Assembly (NCBI RefSeq): GCF_001623405.1
Contig: NZ_LUHG01000045.1
Location: forward strand, 1-64,000
DNA from: Hydrotalea flava
GTDB lineage: Bacteria; Bacteroidota; Bacteroidia; Chitinophagales; Chitinophagaceae
DNA length: 64,000 nt
Direction of reading: 5' to 3'
The notes beneath the pieces are model-generated. The model searched no databases and was not told the origin of the DNA. It saw nothing but the letters and a program-made list of their open reading frames with translations. Below are positions 18,498-26,563 of this stretch, one piece after another; position 1 is the first letter of the stretch; the number at the start of each line of letters is the position of its first letter. Position numbers and translations under genes: made by a program.

Positions 18498-19373
18498 ATG
18501 TTATATTCAATGACCGGTTATGGAAGAACAGAACAAAGTATTGGTGATAAAACATTTATTGTAGAACTCCGCTCCCTGAACGGCAAACAATTCGATTTGC
18601 GATTGCAGATGCCTGCCATGTTAAAACCTTTTGAGTTCGATATTCGCAGTATGTTAAGCGAATCGCTGGAAAGAGGAAGTATAGAATGTATCATCAATCT
18701 AAAACAAAATGGCGGTGCAAAACCCGTAACCATTAATACCGATTTGTTAAAAGCTTACTATACCTCAGTTGTGCAAATAGCACATGAACTGAATGCAGAG
18801 GCAGATCACCTGCTGGCGGCTGTTTTAAGATTACCCGAAGTGGTAGTGAATACTACCGAAGTAATGACTGACGAGGAATGGGTAAGCTTTAAAAAAATAT
18901 TGGACACCGCCCTGCAACAATTAAAACAACATCGTTTACAGGAAGGTAAGTCTATTGAAAAAGATTTATTGCTGCGCCTGCAGAATATTGAAGCACAGCA
19001 AAAACAAATTGCAGCTTTAGAACCTTTACGCCGCGAAAAAATAAGGGAGAACATTGTAAAATTGTTGGAAGAATGGGTAGGAAAAGATAATTATGATGCA
19101 AACCGGTTAGAACAGGAACTCATTTACTATATTGAAAAAATTGATATCAGTGAAGAACAGGTTAGGTTGCAAAATCATTGTAACTATTTCCGTTCTATTA
19201 TCGAAGCCAATGAAAGCAGCAAAGGCAAAAAACTCTCTTTTATATTGCAGGAGTTTGGCAGGGAAATCAATACCACCGGTTCAAAGGCCAATGATGCTGC
19301 CATTCAAAAATGTGTGGTATTAATGAAAGATGAATTGGAAAAAGCGAAGGAACAAGTATTGAACGTTTTATAA
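18498..19373 (+). CDS. yicC: YicC family protein (endoribonuclease-related)
   Basis: 291 residues beginning MLYSMTGYGR, the hallmark start of YicC proteins, with RSLNGKQFDLRL, and ending in the conserved DUF1732 region (GKKLSFILQEFGREINTTGS, IQKCVVLMKDELEKAKEQVLNVL). E. coli YicC is described as an endoribonuclease acting in small-RNA turnover; the role here is assumed by family. It follows the starch-operon terminator and probably has its own promoter; TTACTTTG at about 18474-18481 is a near match to the TAnnTTTG box. Confidence 0.9.
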   Translation: MLYSMTGYGRTEQSIGDKTFIVELRSLNGKQFDLRLQMPAMLKPFEFDIRSMLSESLERGSIECIINLKQNGGAKPVTINTDLLKAYYTSVVQIAHELNAEADHLLAAVLRLPEVVVNTTEVMTDEEWVSFKKILDTALQQLKQHRLQEGKSIEKDLLLRLQNIEAQQKQIAALEPLRREKIRENIVKLLEEWVGKDNYDANRLEQELIYYIEKIDISEEQVRLQNHCNYFRSIIEANESSKGKKLSFILQEFGREINTTGSKANDAAIQKCVVLMKDELEKAKEQVLNVL

Positions 19374-19454
19374 CAAGTAACGTTATTTTTAAATACAACT
19401 CAATTTAAGTAGAAATAGCTGCCGGCTGTTTCTCATCAAAATATACCTCAACCC

Positions 19455-19916
19455 ATGAAGCATCGCTACTTCTTTATTGTTATGGTAGTATTGGTAATGA
19501 CCGCATGTACTACTCTGAATGTATTTGAAAAATCAATTCCTTTCCCCAATCATACCTGGAGCAGTACCGATACCCCTTCTTTTCATTTTAATATTACCGA
19601 TACCAATGCCTTCTATAATTTGTATGTAGTGTTCAGGCATGAAGATGGCTATCGCTACAAAAACATTTGGCTGCATATTACCGTTCATGATCCCGATTCA
19701 ACCTATAGCTTCAACAGAGAATTTACCCTTGCCAACAATATGGGCTGGTTGGGTACGGCAATGGATGATATTGTAGACCATCGTATGGCTTTTAATGCGT
19801 TACCTGCTAAATTAAAAAAGGGACAATATACATTTACCCTGCAACAATTAATGCGGGAAGATCCGCTGCAACATGTGTTGAATGCAGGAATCAGGATAGA
19901 AAAAGTTACACCATGA
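19455..19916 (+). CDS. gldH: Gliding motility lipoprotein GldH
   Basis: 153-residue lipoprotein with lipobox VMTAC (Cys18). The body matches GldH: FEKSIPFPNHTWSS near the start, a central FRHEDGYRYKNIWLHI segment and an LQQLMREDPLQ...NAGIRIEK ending. GldH is an envelope lipoprotein needed for gliding in flavobacteria and is common in non-gliding Bacteroidetes as well. Its stop overlaps the start of the histidine kinase by four bases (ATGA), so the two are translated from one transcript. Confidence 0.85.
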   Translation: MKHRYFFIVMVVLVMTACTTLNVFEKSIPFPNHTWSSTDTPSFHFNITDTNAFYNLYVVFRHEDGYRYKNIWLHITVHDPDSTYSFNREFTLANNMGWLGTAMDDIVDHRMAFNALPAKLKKGQYTFTLQQLMREDPLQHVLNAGIRIEKVTP

Positions 19917-20896
19917 AGCTAACCTTTAAGCACAGATTAATTATAGTAAGTACCGTGTATTGGGTATTACTGCTCTATATTTTATCTGCTTTGCTTTGGT
20001 GGTTTATTGCGCTTAATCATCAAAATGATGCAATGACCTCGCTAAAACTTCAGGAAATTCAAACTTCAGATACCAATTATTTAAACCATGTAGCCAATAT
20101 TTTACAGGAAAAACAACGCAAAACCGCACAATATATAGGAGAGGGGCTTACCTTTTTAGCGGTGATTATGATTGGTGCTGCATTTGTTTACCGGGCCACA
20201 CGCCGCCAGATTAAACTATCGCAGCAACAGCAAAATTTTATGATGGCTGTTACGCATGAATTGAAAACCCCTATTGCCGTTGCACAACTTAATTTAGAAA
20301 CTTTACAAAAAAGAAAATTAGAACCCGCTGTTCAGGAAAAATTATTGAGCAATACCCTGCAGGAAACCAATCGGTTAAATACCCTTTGCAATAATATTTT
20401 ATTTACAGCACAGTTAGAGGGTGGGGCTTACACAGTCAGTCATCAAAAGCTGAATATGGCAGCACTGGCTGATACTTGTGTAAAAGAAGCCATCAATCGT
20501 TTCCCCGGTCGCACTATTCAGGCACACATTCAGGAAAGCTGCTACGTAATGGGTGAACCGTTATTGTTACAGATGCTCATCAATAATTTAATTGAAAATG
20601 CACTGAAGTATTCGCCTAAATCAGCACCTGTTTTATTACAATTATCTGCGCATGCACAATATGTTGTATTGGAAATAATAGATGAAGGTGCTGGTATTGC
20701 AGAAGAAGAAAAGAAAAAAATATTCCGAAAATTTTACAGAACGGGTAATGAAAATGTGCGGAGCACAAAGGGCACAGGGTTAGGTCTGTACTTGTGTAAA
20801 AAAATTGCACAACAACACCACGCTACCATACAGGTATTGGATAATTTGCCCAATGGCTGTATTTTTAAAGTAACATTTCCTTTGTTGGAAGTGTAA
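19913..20896 (+). CDS. Membrane sensor histidine kinase (RprX-like)
   Basis: 327-residue two-component kinase. Two transmembrane helices (about 8-33 and 77-93) flank a short periplasmic loop of about 45 residues. The H-box VTHELKTP places the phospho-accepting histidine at 115, followed by the N-box NLIENALKYSP, G1 DEGAGI and G2 GTGLGLYL. There is no HAMP or PAS domain. The ATG overlaps the gldH stop, and an OmpR-type response regulator follows 41 bp downstream, its evident partner. The layout matches the RprX/RprY pair of Bacteroidetes. The signal is unknown; the small sensor loop suggests membrane or envelope state. Confidence 0.9.
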   Translation: MKLTFKHRLIIVSTVYWVLLLYILSALLWWFIALNHQNDAMTSLKLQEIQTSDTNYLNHVANILQEKQRKTAQYIGEGLTFLAVIMIGAAFVYRATRRQIKLSQQQQNFMMAVTHELKTPIAVAQLNLETLQKRKLEPAVQEKLLSNTLQETNRLNTLCNNILFTAQLEGGAYTVSHQKLNMAALADTCVKEAINRFPGRTIQAHIQESCYVMGEPLLLQMLINNLIENALKYSPKSAPVLLQLSAHAQYVVLEIIDEGAGIAEEEKKKIFRKFYRTGNENVRSTKGTGLGLYLCKKIAQQHHATIQVLDNLPNGCIFKVTFPLLEV

Positions 20897-20937
20897 TTGT
20901 TGTAGTTGAAAGTTTATAACAAATCAATATAGAAGAA

Positions 20938-21645
20938 ATGGCAGGAAAAGCAAGTATTTTATTGGCAGATGATGAAGAAAACTTACACGAAGCTTTAAAA
21001 CTGAATTTAGAGTTAGAAGGTTATACCGTTACCTCTGCCTATAATGGCAGCGAGGCACTGAAAGCTATTGCCAATGAATATTTTGATTTAATTATATTAG
21101 ATGTAATGATGCCCGAAGTAGATGGCATTAGCGTAGCAGAAACCGTTCGGGTAAATAATAACGAAGTGCCTATTTTAATGTTAAGTGCAAAAAATACAGG
21201 AACCGACCGGGTGCTGGGTTTAAAAAAAGGTGCAGATGATTATTTGACCAAACCATTTAATTTGGAAGAATTATTGATACGAATAGAAAAACTGATTGAA
21301 AAGAATAAAAAACTGCAGGTAAAAGAAACCATTGGCGAACAATATGATTTTGGAAATAACAAAATTGATTTTAAAGCACAAGAAGCCATTACCTGGAATG
21401 GCACAAAAGTAGATTTGAGCAAAAAAGAAGCCATGCTGTTGAAATTACTGATTGAAAACAAAGGGGAAGTGGTATCCCGTGAAAAAATTTTACAGGTAGT
21501 TTGGGGTTACAATGTGTACCCCACTACCAGAACCATTGATAATTTTATACTAAACTTCCGGAAATATTTTGAGCAGGATAGTAAAAATCCGAAATACTTT
21601 CATTCAGTAAGAGGCTCAGGCTATAAGTTTACGCAGGAGGAATAA
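20938..21645 (+). CDS. OmpR-family response regulator (RprY-like)
   Basis: 235 residues: an N-terminal receiver domain (1-120) with acidic pocket Asp11/Asp12, phosphorylated Asp55 in LIILDVMMPEVDG and Lys105 in DDYLTKPF; then a winged-helix DNA-binding domain ending in SVRGSGYKFTQEE. It pairs with the preceding kinase. The last 17 bases overlap the 3' end of the convergent BatD-like gene. Confidence 0.92.
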   Translation: MAGKASILLADDEENLHEALKLNLELEGYTVTSAYNGSEALKAIANEYFDLIILDVMMPEVDGISVAETVRVNNNEVPILMLSAKNTGTDRVLGLKKGADDYLTKPFNLEELLIRIEKLIEKNKKLQVKETIGEQYDFGNNKIDFKAQEAITWNGTKVDLSKKEAMLLKLLIENKGEVVSREKILQVVWGYNVYPTTRTIDNFILNFRKYFEQDSKNPKYFHSVRGSGYKFTQEE

Positions 21646-23389
21646 ATAAAATTTTTAACTGTTCCGCAATATCATATCGATTGGTATTCGCAACCTTTGC
21701 ATACAGTGCCTGGTTGCATGCCGCTATTAATTCATGTAGCGCTTCTTTTCTTCCGCTTTCCTCTTCTCTTTCTTGTTCTGCCATTGCCATTGCTTTTACT
21801 GCCTTAAAAAACAAGTTATCATCGGGTATGGTCAGTAATTCGTAAATGTTGCTTGTTTCAACCGGTTTAGCCGGTGGTGGTACAATTTCATCCATTTTTA
21901 AGCCATTCACAATTGCAGGATTTTTGGATGGTTGAGTAGGCAAGATGGTGGCTGGTTCAGACTGTAAAGCAGCTTTTTTTTGCCGGCCATACACGATCCA
22001 CCAGCCTATGGCTACTATCAAGCCAATGCCGGGAATAATCCATATATATGTTGCATTGGTATTGCCTTGGGTATACAAATCAGGATTGATGAAATTTTTT
22101 AAAGCAGGCCCCACCTGAATGGGAATGCTATCTGTTTGAATGGTCTGATATTCACCGGTTTCCGTATCATAAAAATTGTAAGCAATCGCAGGTATAACGG
22201 TATTGCCCTGTTGCTTACAGGTAAACGGAATGGTAAAGGTCTTAATGCCCTCGGCAGGATAAGCTAATTTATTGACTTCATTTGTTTCTTCAACAGAAAA
22301 ATGTGCGGTGTTTTCAGGCCAAAGTATTTGCGGTGCAGTAACAGATGAAAAGTTCCCGGCACCTTTCATTTCAATCACTAATCTATTTACATCATCCGCC
22401 GTGTCAGTCTTTTTTTCTACACGTGCATGAATGGTAAAATGGCCAACGGCGCCGGTAAAATGTTCGGGCTTATTACGCAAAGGCAAATCCGTTATGGTAA
22501 GCTGCATAGGGGCATTACTGCATAAACTGCTGTATTCCACAGAACCGTTTACCGAATTGTTTTTTAAAGTATAAAAGGTTACCGTGTTTTCAACAGTAGT
22601 TGCATTCAGCGTAATGGTTCCTGTGGTTAATGGTATGAGTTGTACTTTTCTGATGATGAAAGTATTGTATAGCTTACCATTCCATTGTTTTTTTTCAGAG
22701 TGTAAATCCTGAGTCGTCATTTCATACACTGTGCATCCATTAAATACCGGTTGCTGAATGAGTTTGGCCGAAGTTCGTAGCCGGGAATACAGGGTATAGG
22801 TTACCAAAATAGGCTCGCCTACCACGCATTTGTTTTTACTGGCTTCCACCCGCACAAAAATATTTTCCTTCATTTTTTGGGCCGCATCTTCACCCGGAAA
22901 CAAAATAGCATTGCGTTCTATACCGGTGGTTGCTTCTTCTTCATCGGGTTCAAGAAAACCGCCCGGCATTTGTACACCTGCTTGTGGAGTATGGTGGACA
23001 GGTATTTGCTGTTGCACGGTAATGGTGAGTGGCTGGCAATGTAATGTTGTGTTATTAAGATGTAAGTTGGCAGCAGGCAATTGTAGTTTGCCTGTTTTTA
23101 ATGGCTGTAACAGATAAATAAAACTACTTTCAGAATGATAGGTCCCATTGGCATATATTTGTTGCGTCTGAAAACTGGGGCCGGCAACAATTTGCCAGTT
23201 TTTAAAATCAGGTGCTTCCCAATTATTCATCTCTGCTAAACCGGCATAGGTATAACTTACCTGCAGTGTTTCTTTTAATCCGATGGTGGTATAAGCGGTA
23301 TTGATGTGAAAGTTGCTTTGTGCAAATACAGAAATACCGGGCAGTGTCAATAAACCAACGCGTAAATAATATTTTACCAAATGAAGCAT
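21629..23389 (-). CDS. batD: BatD-like protein (oxygen-tolerance family)
   Basis: About 586 residues from ATG 23389, which gives a signal peptide (MLHLVKYYLRVGLLTLPGISVFAQ); an ATG at 23422 would add 11 residues. The body is a series of beta-rich domains with the BatD hallmarks: an early VSYTYAG.. region, FVRVEASKNKCVVGEPILVTYTLYSR, a late FTIPFTCKQQGNTVIPAIAYNFYD, one C-terminal membrane helix (YIWIIPGIGLIVAIGWWIVYG) and a cytoplasmic helical tail. BatD is thought to bring the VWA proteins BatA/BatB together in aerotolerance or secretion-linked roles. In most Bacteroidetes it follows batC; here it stands alone, some 39 kb from batC and batB. Confidence 0.75.
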   Translation of the reverse strand: MLHLVKYYLRVGLLTLPGISVFAQSNFHINTAYTTIGLKETLQVSYTYAGLAEMNNWEAPDFKNWQIVAGPSFQTQQIYANGTYHSESSFIYLLQPLKTGKLQLPAANLHLNNTTLHCQPLTITVQQQIPVHHTPQAGVQMPGGFLEPDEEEATTGIERNAILFPGEDAAQKMKENIFVRVEASKNKCVVGEPILVTYTLYSRLRTSAKLIQQPVFNGCTVYEMTTQDLHSEKKQWNGKLYNTFIIRKVQLIPLTTGTITLNATTVENTVTFYTLKNNSVNGSVEYSSLCSNAPMQLTITDLPLRNKPEHFTGAVGHFTIHARVEKKTDTADDVNRLVIEMKGAGNFSSVTAPQILWPENTAHFSVEETNEVNKLAYPAEGIKTFTIPFTCKQQGNTVIPAIAYNFYDTETGEYQTIQTDSIPIQVGPALKNFINPDLYTQGNTNATYIWIIPGIGLIVAIGWWIVYGRQKKAALQSEPATILPTQPSKNPAIVNGLKMDEIVPPPAKPVETSNIYELLTIPDDNLFFKAVKAMAMAEQEREEESGRKEALHELIAACNQALYAKVANTNRYDIAEQLKILFIPPA

Positions 23390-23474
23390 AGGTGCTAAAC
23401 AAAAATAAAGCCTTACAGCCATGCTTTCAGTAAAATCTGGTTAATATGGGGTTAAAACATATTGCGCAATGATG

Positions 23475-23482
23475 TATGTTTG
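23475..23482 (+). promoter_or_regulatory. Candidate -7 promoter box for the arginase-like gene
   Basis: TATGTTTG matches the Bacteroidetes TAnnTTTG box exactly, 16 bases before the ATG at 23499. The -33 TTTG is not clear (TTAA at about the right spacing). The predicted leader is very short. Confidence 0.4.
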
Positions 23483-23498
23483 TTGAAAATAGTTGCGC

Positions 23499-24635
23499 AT
23501 GAATGTTGAAAGTTTGGTTGAATTTTTAGAGCCGGTACCCATTGATGCAATAGCCAATGAACAAACCTATCTGGAATCGCAGATAGGTGGGCAGGTTGAT
23601 ATGCATGTAGCCGATGCAGCTTTTCCTAATATTGATGAAGCCGATGTGGTGTTGGTAGGCTGCAATGATATGCGTGGCGCAGGTATTCATAGCCATACAT
23701 CAGGTGCCGATGCTATTCGCGAAGCATTTTATCAATTGTTTTACTGGCACAAAGAAATAAAAATTACCGACCTCGGTAATGTAAAACAAGGTGCCACGCT
23801 GGCCGATTCGTATGCCGCATTAAAAACAGTAGTGCTTGAGTTAATGGCAAAAGGGAAAAAAGTAATGGTCATCGGTGGCTCACACGACCAAACCTTAGCA
23901 TTGTACCAGGCCTTTGCCGATATGCAAAAAATTATTGACGTGGTTTGTGTAGATGCGGTGATTGATTTAAATATGGATAGCCCTGCACCTGCCGATCATT
24001 TTTTAATACAAATGTTAACGGCCGAACCCAATTTTCTAAAACATTACAACCATCTTGGCTTTCAGAGTTATTTAACGCACCCTAATATGCTGCAAACCAT
24101 CGATAAATTGCGGTTCGATTGTGTGCGGGTAGGCGTGGTGAAAGAAAATATAGAAGAGGTAGAACCTGCTATTCGTAATGCACAATTGTTCAGCTTCGAT
24201 ATATCGGCTATTCAGCATGCTCATGCCCCGGCCAACCTGTTAACTCCCAATGGTTTTACCGGCGAAGAAGCTTGTAAACTCATGCAATTTGCAGGGATGA
24301 GCCATACGGTGCAGGTAATGGGTATTTTTGGTTATAACGTAGAACAAGATACGCATCACCTTACCGCTAAACAAATGGCACACATGTTATGGTATATGTT
24401 GGATGGAATGCTGAAAAGCAAGCAGGAAGCCAGGTTTGAAGAAAAAGAACATTTTAATTCTTTTCATTTAGCCTTTGCAGAATTTGATACCGTGTTTATG
24501 CAAAGCAAAAAAACCGGCCGTTGGTGGATGCAAACTTTTGATGGTAAATTTATTCCCTGCAGTAAAATGGATTATATCATTGCCTGCACCGATGAAATAC
24601 CCGAACGTTGGTTACGTTATGCTGAACGCTTATAA
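23499..24635 (+). CDS. Arginase/formimidoylglutamase-family protein with incomplete metal site
   Basis: 378 residues from ATG 23499 (the frame opens at a TTG six bases earlier). The ureohydrolase fold is recognisable from VVLVGCNDMRGAG, GGSHD (126-130), VDAVIDLN (151-158) and SFDISAI (232-238). In active enzymes the last two read DAHxD and SxDxD. Here the metal histidine is Val154 and the second aspartate is Ser236, while His129, Asp152, Asp156 and Asp234 remain. Those four are the ligands of one of the two manganese ions, so a single-metal site is possible. A C-terminal extension of about 60 residues (KTGRWWMQTFDGKFIPCSK) lies beyond the fold. Usual annotation is arginase or formimidoylglutamase; catalytic activity is doubtful. 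The PBP4-type gene begins ten bases downstream. Confidence 0.75.
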   Translation: MNVESLVEFLEPVPIDAIANEQTYLESQIGGQVDMHVADAAFPNIDEADVVLVGCNDMRGAGIHSHTSGADAIREAFYQLFYWHKEIKITDLGNVKQGATLADSYAALKTVVLELMAKGKKVMVIGGSHDQTLALYQAFADMQKIIDVVCVDAVIDLNMDSPAPADHFLIQMLTAEPNFLKHYNHLGFQSYLTHPNMLQTIDKLRFDCVRVGVVKENIEEVEPAIRNAQLFSFDISAIQHAHAPANLLTPNGFTGEEACKLMQFAGMSHTVQVMGIFGYNVEQDTHHLTAKQMAHMLWYMLDGMLKSKQEARFEEKEHFNSFHLAFAEFDTVFMQSKKTGRWWMQTFDGKFIPCSKMDYIIACTDEIPERWLRYAERL

Positions 24636-24644
24636 TATGCAATC

Positions 24645-26021
24645 ATGGAAATAAAAGATGCACTGCTTCAAAGGCTTCAAACATTTTTAACGATTGTTAT
24701 TGCAATAACATGGTTTAGTTCTTGTATTACCCATAAAAAAATACAGGCTGCACCTGCAAATAATGCAATCATTCCCCAAAATACAATTACTACACAAACG
24801 ATAGATCCGTTTGATAGTTTGTTAGAAAATCCCGCCCTAAAAGGGGCACAGGTAGGCATTTGTATTGCCAATGCCGATAGTGGTAATTACTTGTTTCAAT
24901 ACCAGGCCGATAAATATTTTATTCCGGCCAGTAATATGAAATTGCTTACCTGCTATGCTGCCATGCAGTATTTAGGGGATAGCTTAACGGCATTACGGTA
25001 CGTTGATAAAGGTTATGGTACCATTGAAGTAGAACCCAATGGCGACCCTACTTTCTTAATTTCTGATTTTGCTAACCAGCCGGTATATCAGTTTCTAAAG
25101 CAACAAAAAAATATTTTGATAACCACCACTAATTGGAAAGACAATGCTTTAGGTGCCGGATGGGCTTGGGATGATTATACAGAAGATTATATGGCCGAAC
25201 GCTCAGCCATGCCTGTTTACGGCAATGTGGCTACGTTTACCTATGGAAAAGTAGAACCTGCTTATTTTCAAGATAAGGTCATTAATCCCACGCATATCCT
25301 TTCTCGTTTCTATGCTATTAAAAGAAACCTATGTAGTAATCACTTTGAAATGATTCCTTCGGGAAGAGAAATGCACAGTGTACAAGTGCCCTTTTTTACG
25401 GCTCAAACCGGTTTATTGGAACAGTTGTTAACCGATACCCTGCATGTGCCGGTAACCGAAAGTAATTTTACACTGAGCCGTCTGCCCGATGATGTGCAAC
25501 GCATCCATTCCCAACCCACCGATTCACTGCTGAAAATAATGATGCATAGAAGCGACAATTTTTTTGCAGAGCAAAGTTTATTGATGGTGAGTAATGAATT
25601 ATTGGGCGAAATGAATGACAAAAAAATCATCAGTAAATTATTAGAAACTGATTTTGCTACCCTGCCTCAAAAACCCAAATGGATTGATGGCAGCGGCTTA
25701 AGCCGTTATAACTTAATTACGCCAGCCGACCTGGTTACTGTTTTACAGAAAATGAAAAGCAGTTTTGGTATGACACGCATCTCGGCTATTTTTCCTTCCG
25801 CCAATGCGGGTACGTTAAGTGGGTATTACCAACCATTTTCCGGTAATTTATTTGCCAAAACAGGTACGCTCAGCAACCATTTAGCTATTAGCGGTTATGT
25901 AACCACAGCATCTGGTAAACCCATTGTATTTTCAGTATTGGTAAATAATCATGTAAGCAGTGCCACTGCGGTTAGAAGGGCTGTTGAAAATTACCTTACG
26001 GCTTTTATTCGCTCCCATTAA
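24645..26021 (+). CDS. dacB: D-alanyl-D-alanine carboxypeptidase/endopeptidase, PBP4 type (peptidase S13)
   Basis: Trims or cleaves peptidoglycan cross-links in the periplasm. 458 residues with the three penicillin-binding motifs in order: Ser96-N-M-Lys99 (PASNMKL), Ser303-D-N (HRSDNFFAEQ) and Lys405-T-Gly (FAKTGTLS). The large insert between the first two motifs, typical of the S13 family, is present. The start (MEIKDALLQR...) is followed by a hydrophobic segment ending WFSSC, so it may be a lipoprotein anchored at Cys27. It is probably co-transcribed with the arginase-like gene (10 bp gap). Confidence 0.88.
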   Translation: MEIKDALLQRLQTFLTIVIAITWFSSCITHKKIQAAPANNAIIPQNTITTQTIDPFDSLLENPALKGAQVGICIANADSGNYLFQYQADKYFIPASNMKLLTCYAAMQYLGDSLTALRYVDKGYGTIEVEPNGDPTFLISDFANQPVYQFLKQQKNILITTTNWKDNALGAGWAWDDYTEDYMAERSAMPVYGNVATFTYGKVEPAYFQDKVINPTHILSRFYAIKRNLCSNHFEMIPSGREMHSVQVPFFTAQTGLLEQLLTDTLHVPVTESNFTLSRLPDDVQRIHSQPTDSLLKIMMHRSDNFFAEQSLLMVSNELLGEMNDKKIISKLLETDFATLPQKPKWIDGSGLSRYNLITPADLVTVLQKMKSSFGMTRISAIFPSANAGTLSGYYQPFSGNLFAKTGTLSNHLAISGYVTTASGKPIVFSVLVNNHVSSATAVRRAVENYLTAFIRSH

Positions 26022-26030
26022 AAAAAGAGA

Positions 26031-26060
26031 GGTATCCTTTTTTTGTCGGGATACTTTTTG
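26031..26060 (+). terminator. Probable terminator after the PBP4-type gene
   Basis: GTATCC (26032-26037) pairs with GGATAC (26049-26054), flanked by AAAAAAGAGAG on the left and CTTTTTG on the right. It starts about ten bases after the stop, so the following YgjP-like fragment appears to lie outside the transcript. Confidence 0.45.
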
Positions 26061-26068
26061 CAAAATAT

Positions 26069-26383
26069 TTGCAACATGCACGGACTAAGTTTCATTCGAT
26101 TGCACAGCCACTAATTGACAAATTCAAAAAACATAAGGTTATGCCAAGTTCTATTGTTTTACGTGACATGCCGACACGTTGGGGAAGTTGTACTGCAAAA
26201 GGAAAAATCATATTAAACCCTGAACTGATTAAGGCACCAAAAGGCTGCATTGAATATGTAATTATTCACGAACTCTGTCATTTAATTCATCACGACCACA
26301 CACAGAAATTTATAGATTTACAAACCAAGGAAATGAAAGACTGGGAAAAGTGGAAAATGAAATTGGAGAAACTATTAGCATGA
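26069..26383 (+). pseudogene. Truncated YgjP/DUF45-type zinc metallopeptidase remnant
   Basis: 104 codons from a TTG, with no ATG available upstream. The sequence is the C-terminal half of the YgjP-like (DUF45, WLM-related) family: TRWGSC (a hallmark), LNPELIKAPKGCIEYVIIHE and the zinc motif HELCH followed by HHDH. Full-length members have about 230 residues; the N-terminal beta-rich half is missing. The frame runs back open through the hairpin after the previous gene without resembling that half. Because the catalytic core is intact a short product is conceivable, but position after a terminator and lack of a normal start argue for a degraded gene, possibly a leftover of a transferred segment. 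The 180 bp downstream contain no gene. Confidence 0.55.
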
Positions 26384-26563
26384 GAAGCCTACACACAAAA
26401 GTATTAAATAATATATACCCTTCCCGAATCAAAACATACAAAATTAAGATTGCTAAAAATGAATGATGAACAAGCTGAATTGTATCAAATTATTGGCAAT
26501 TTTTTTAGGGTGTCTCAAAGATGAAAACAGGTGTGGTATGCGCTTACAACACTTTTCTTTCTA

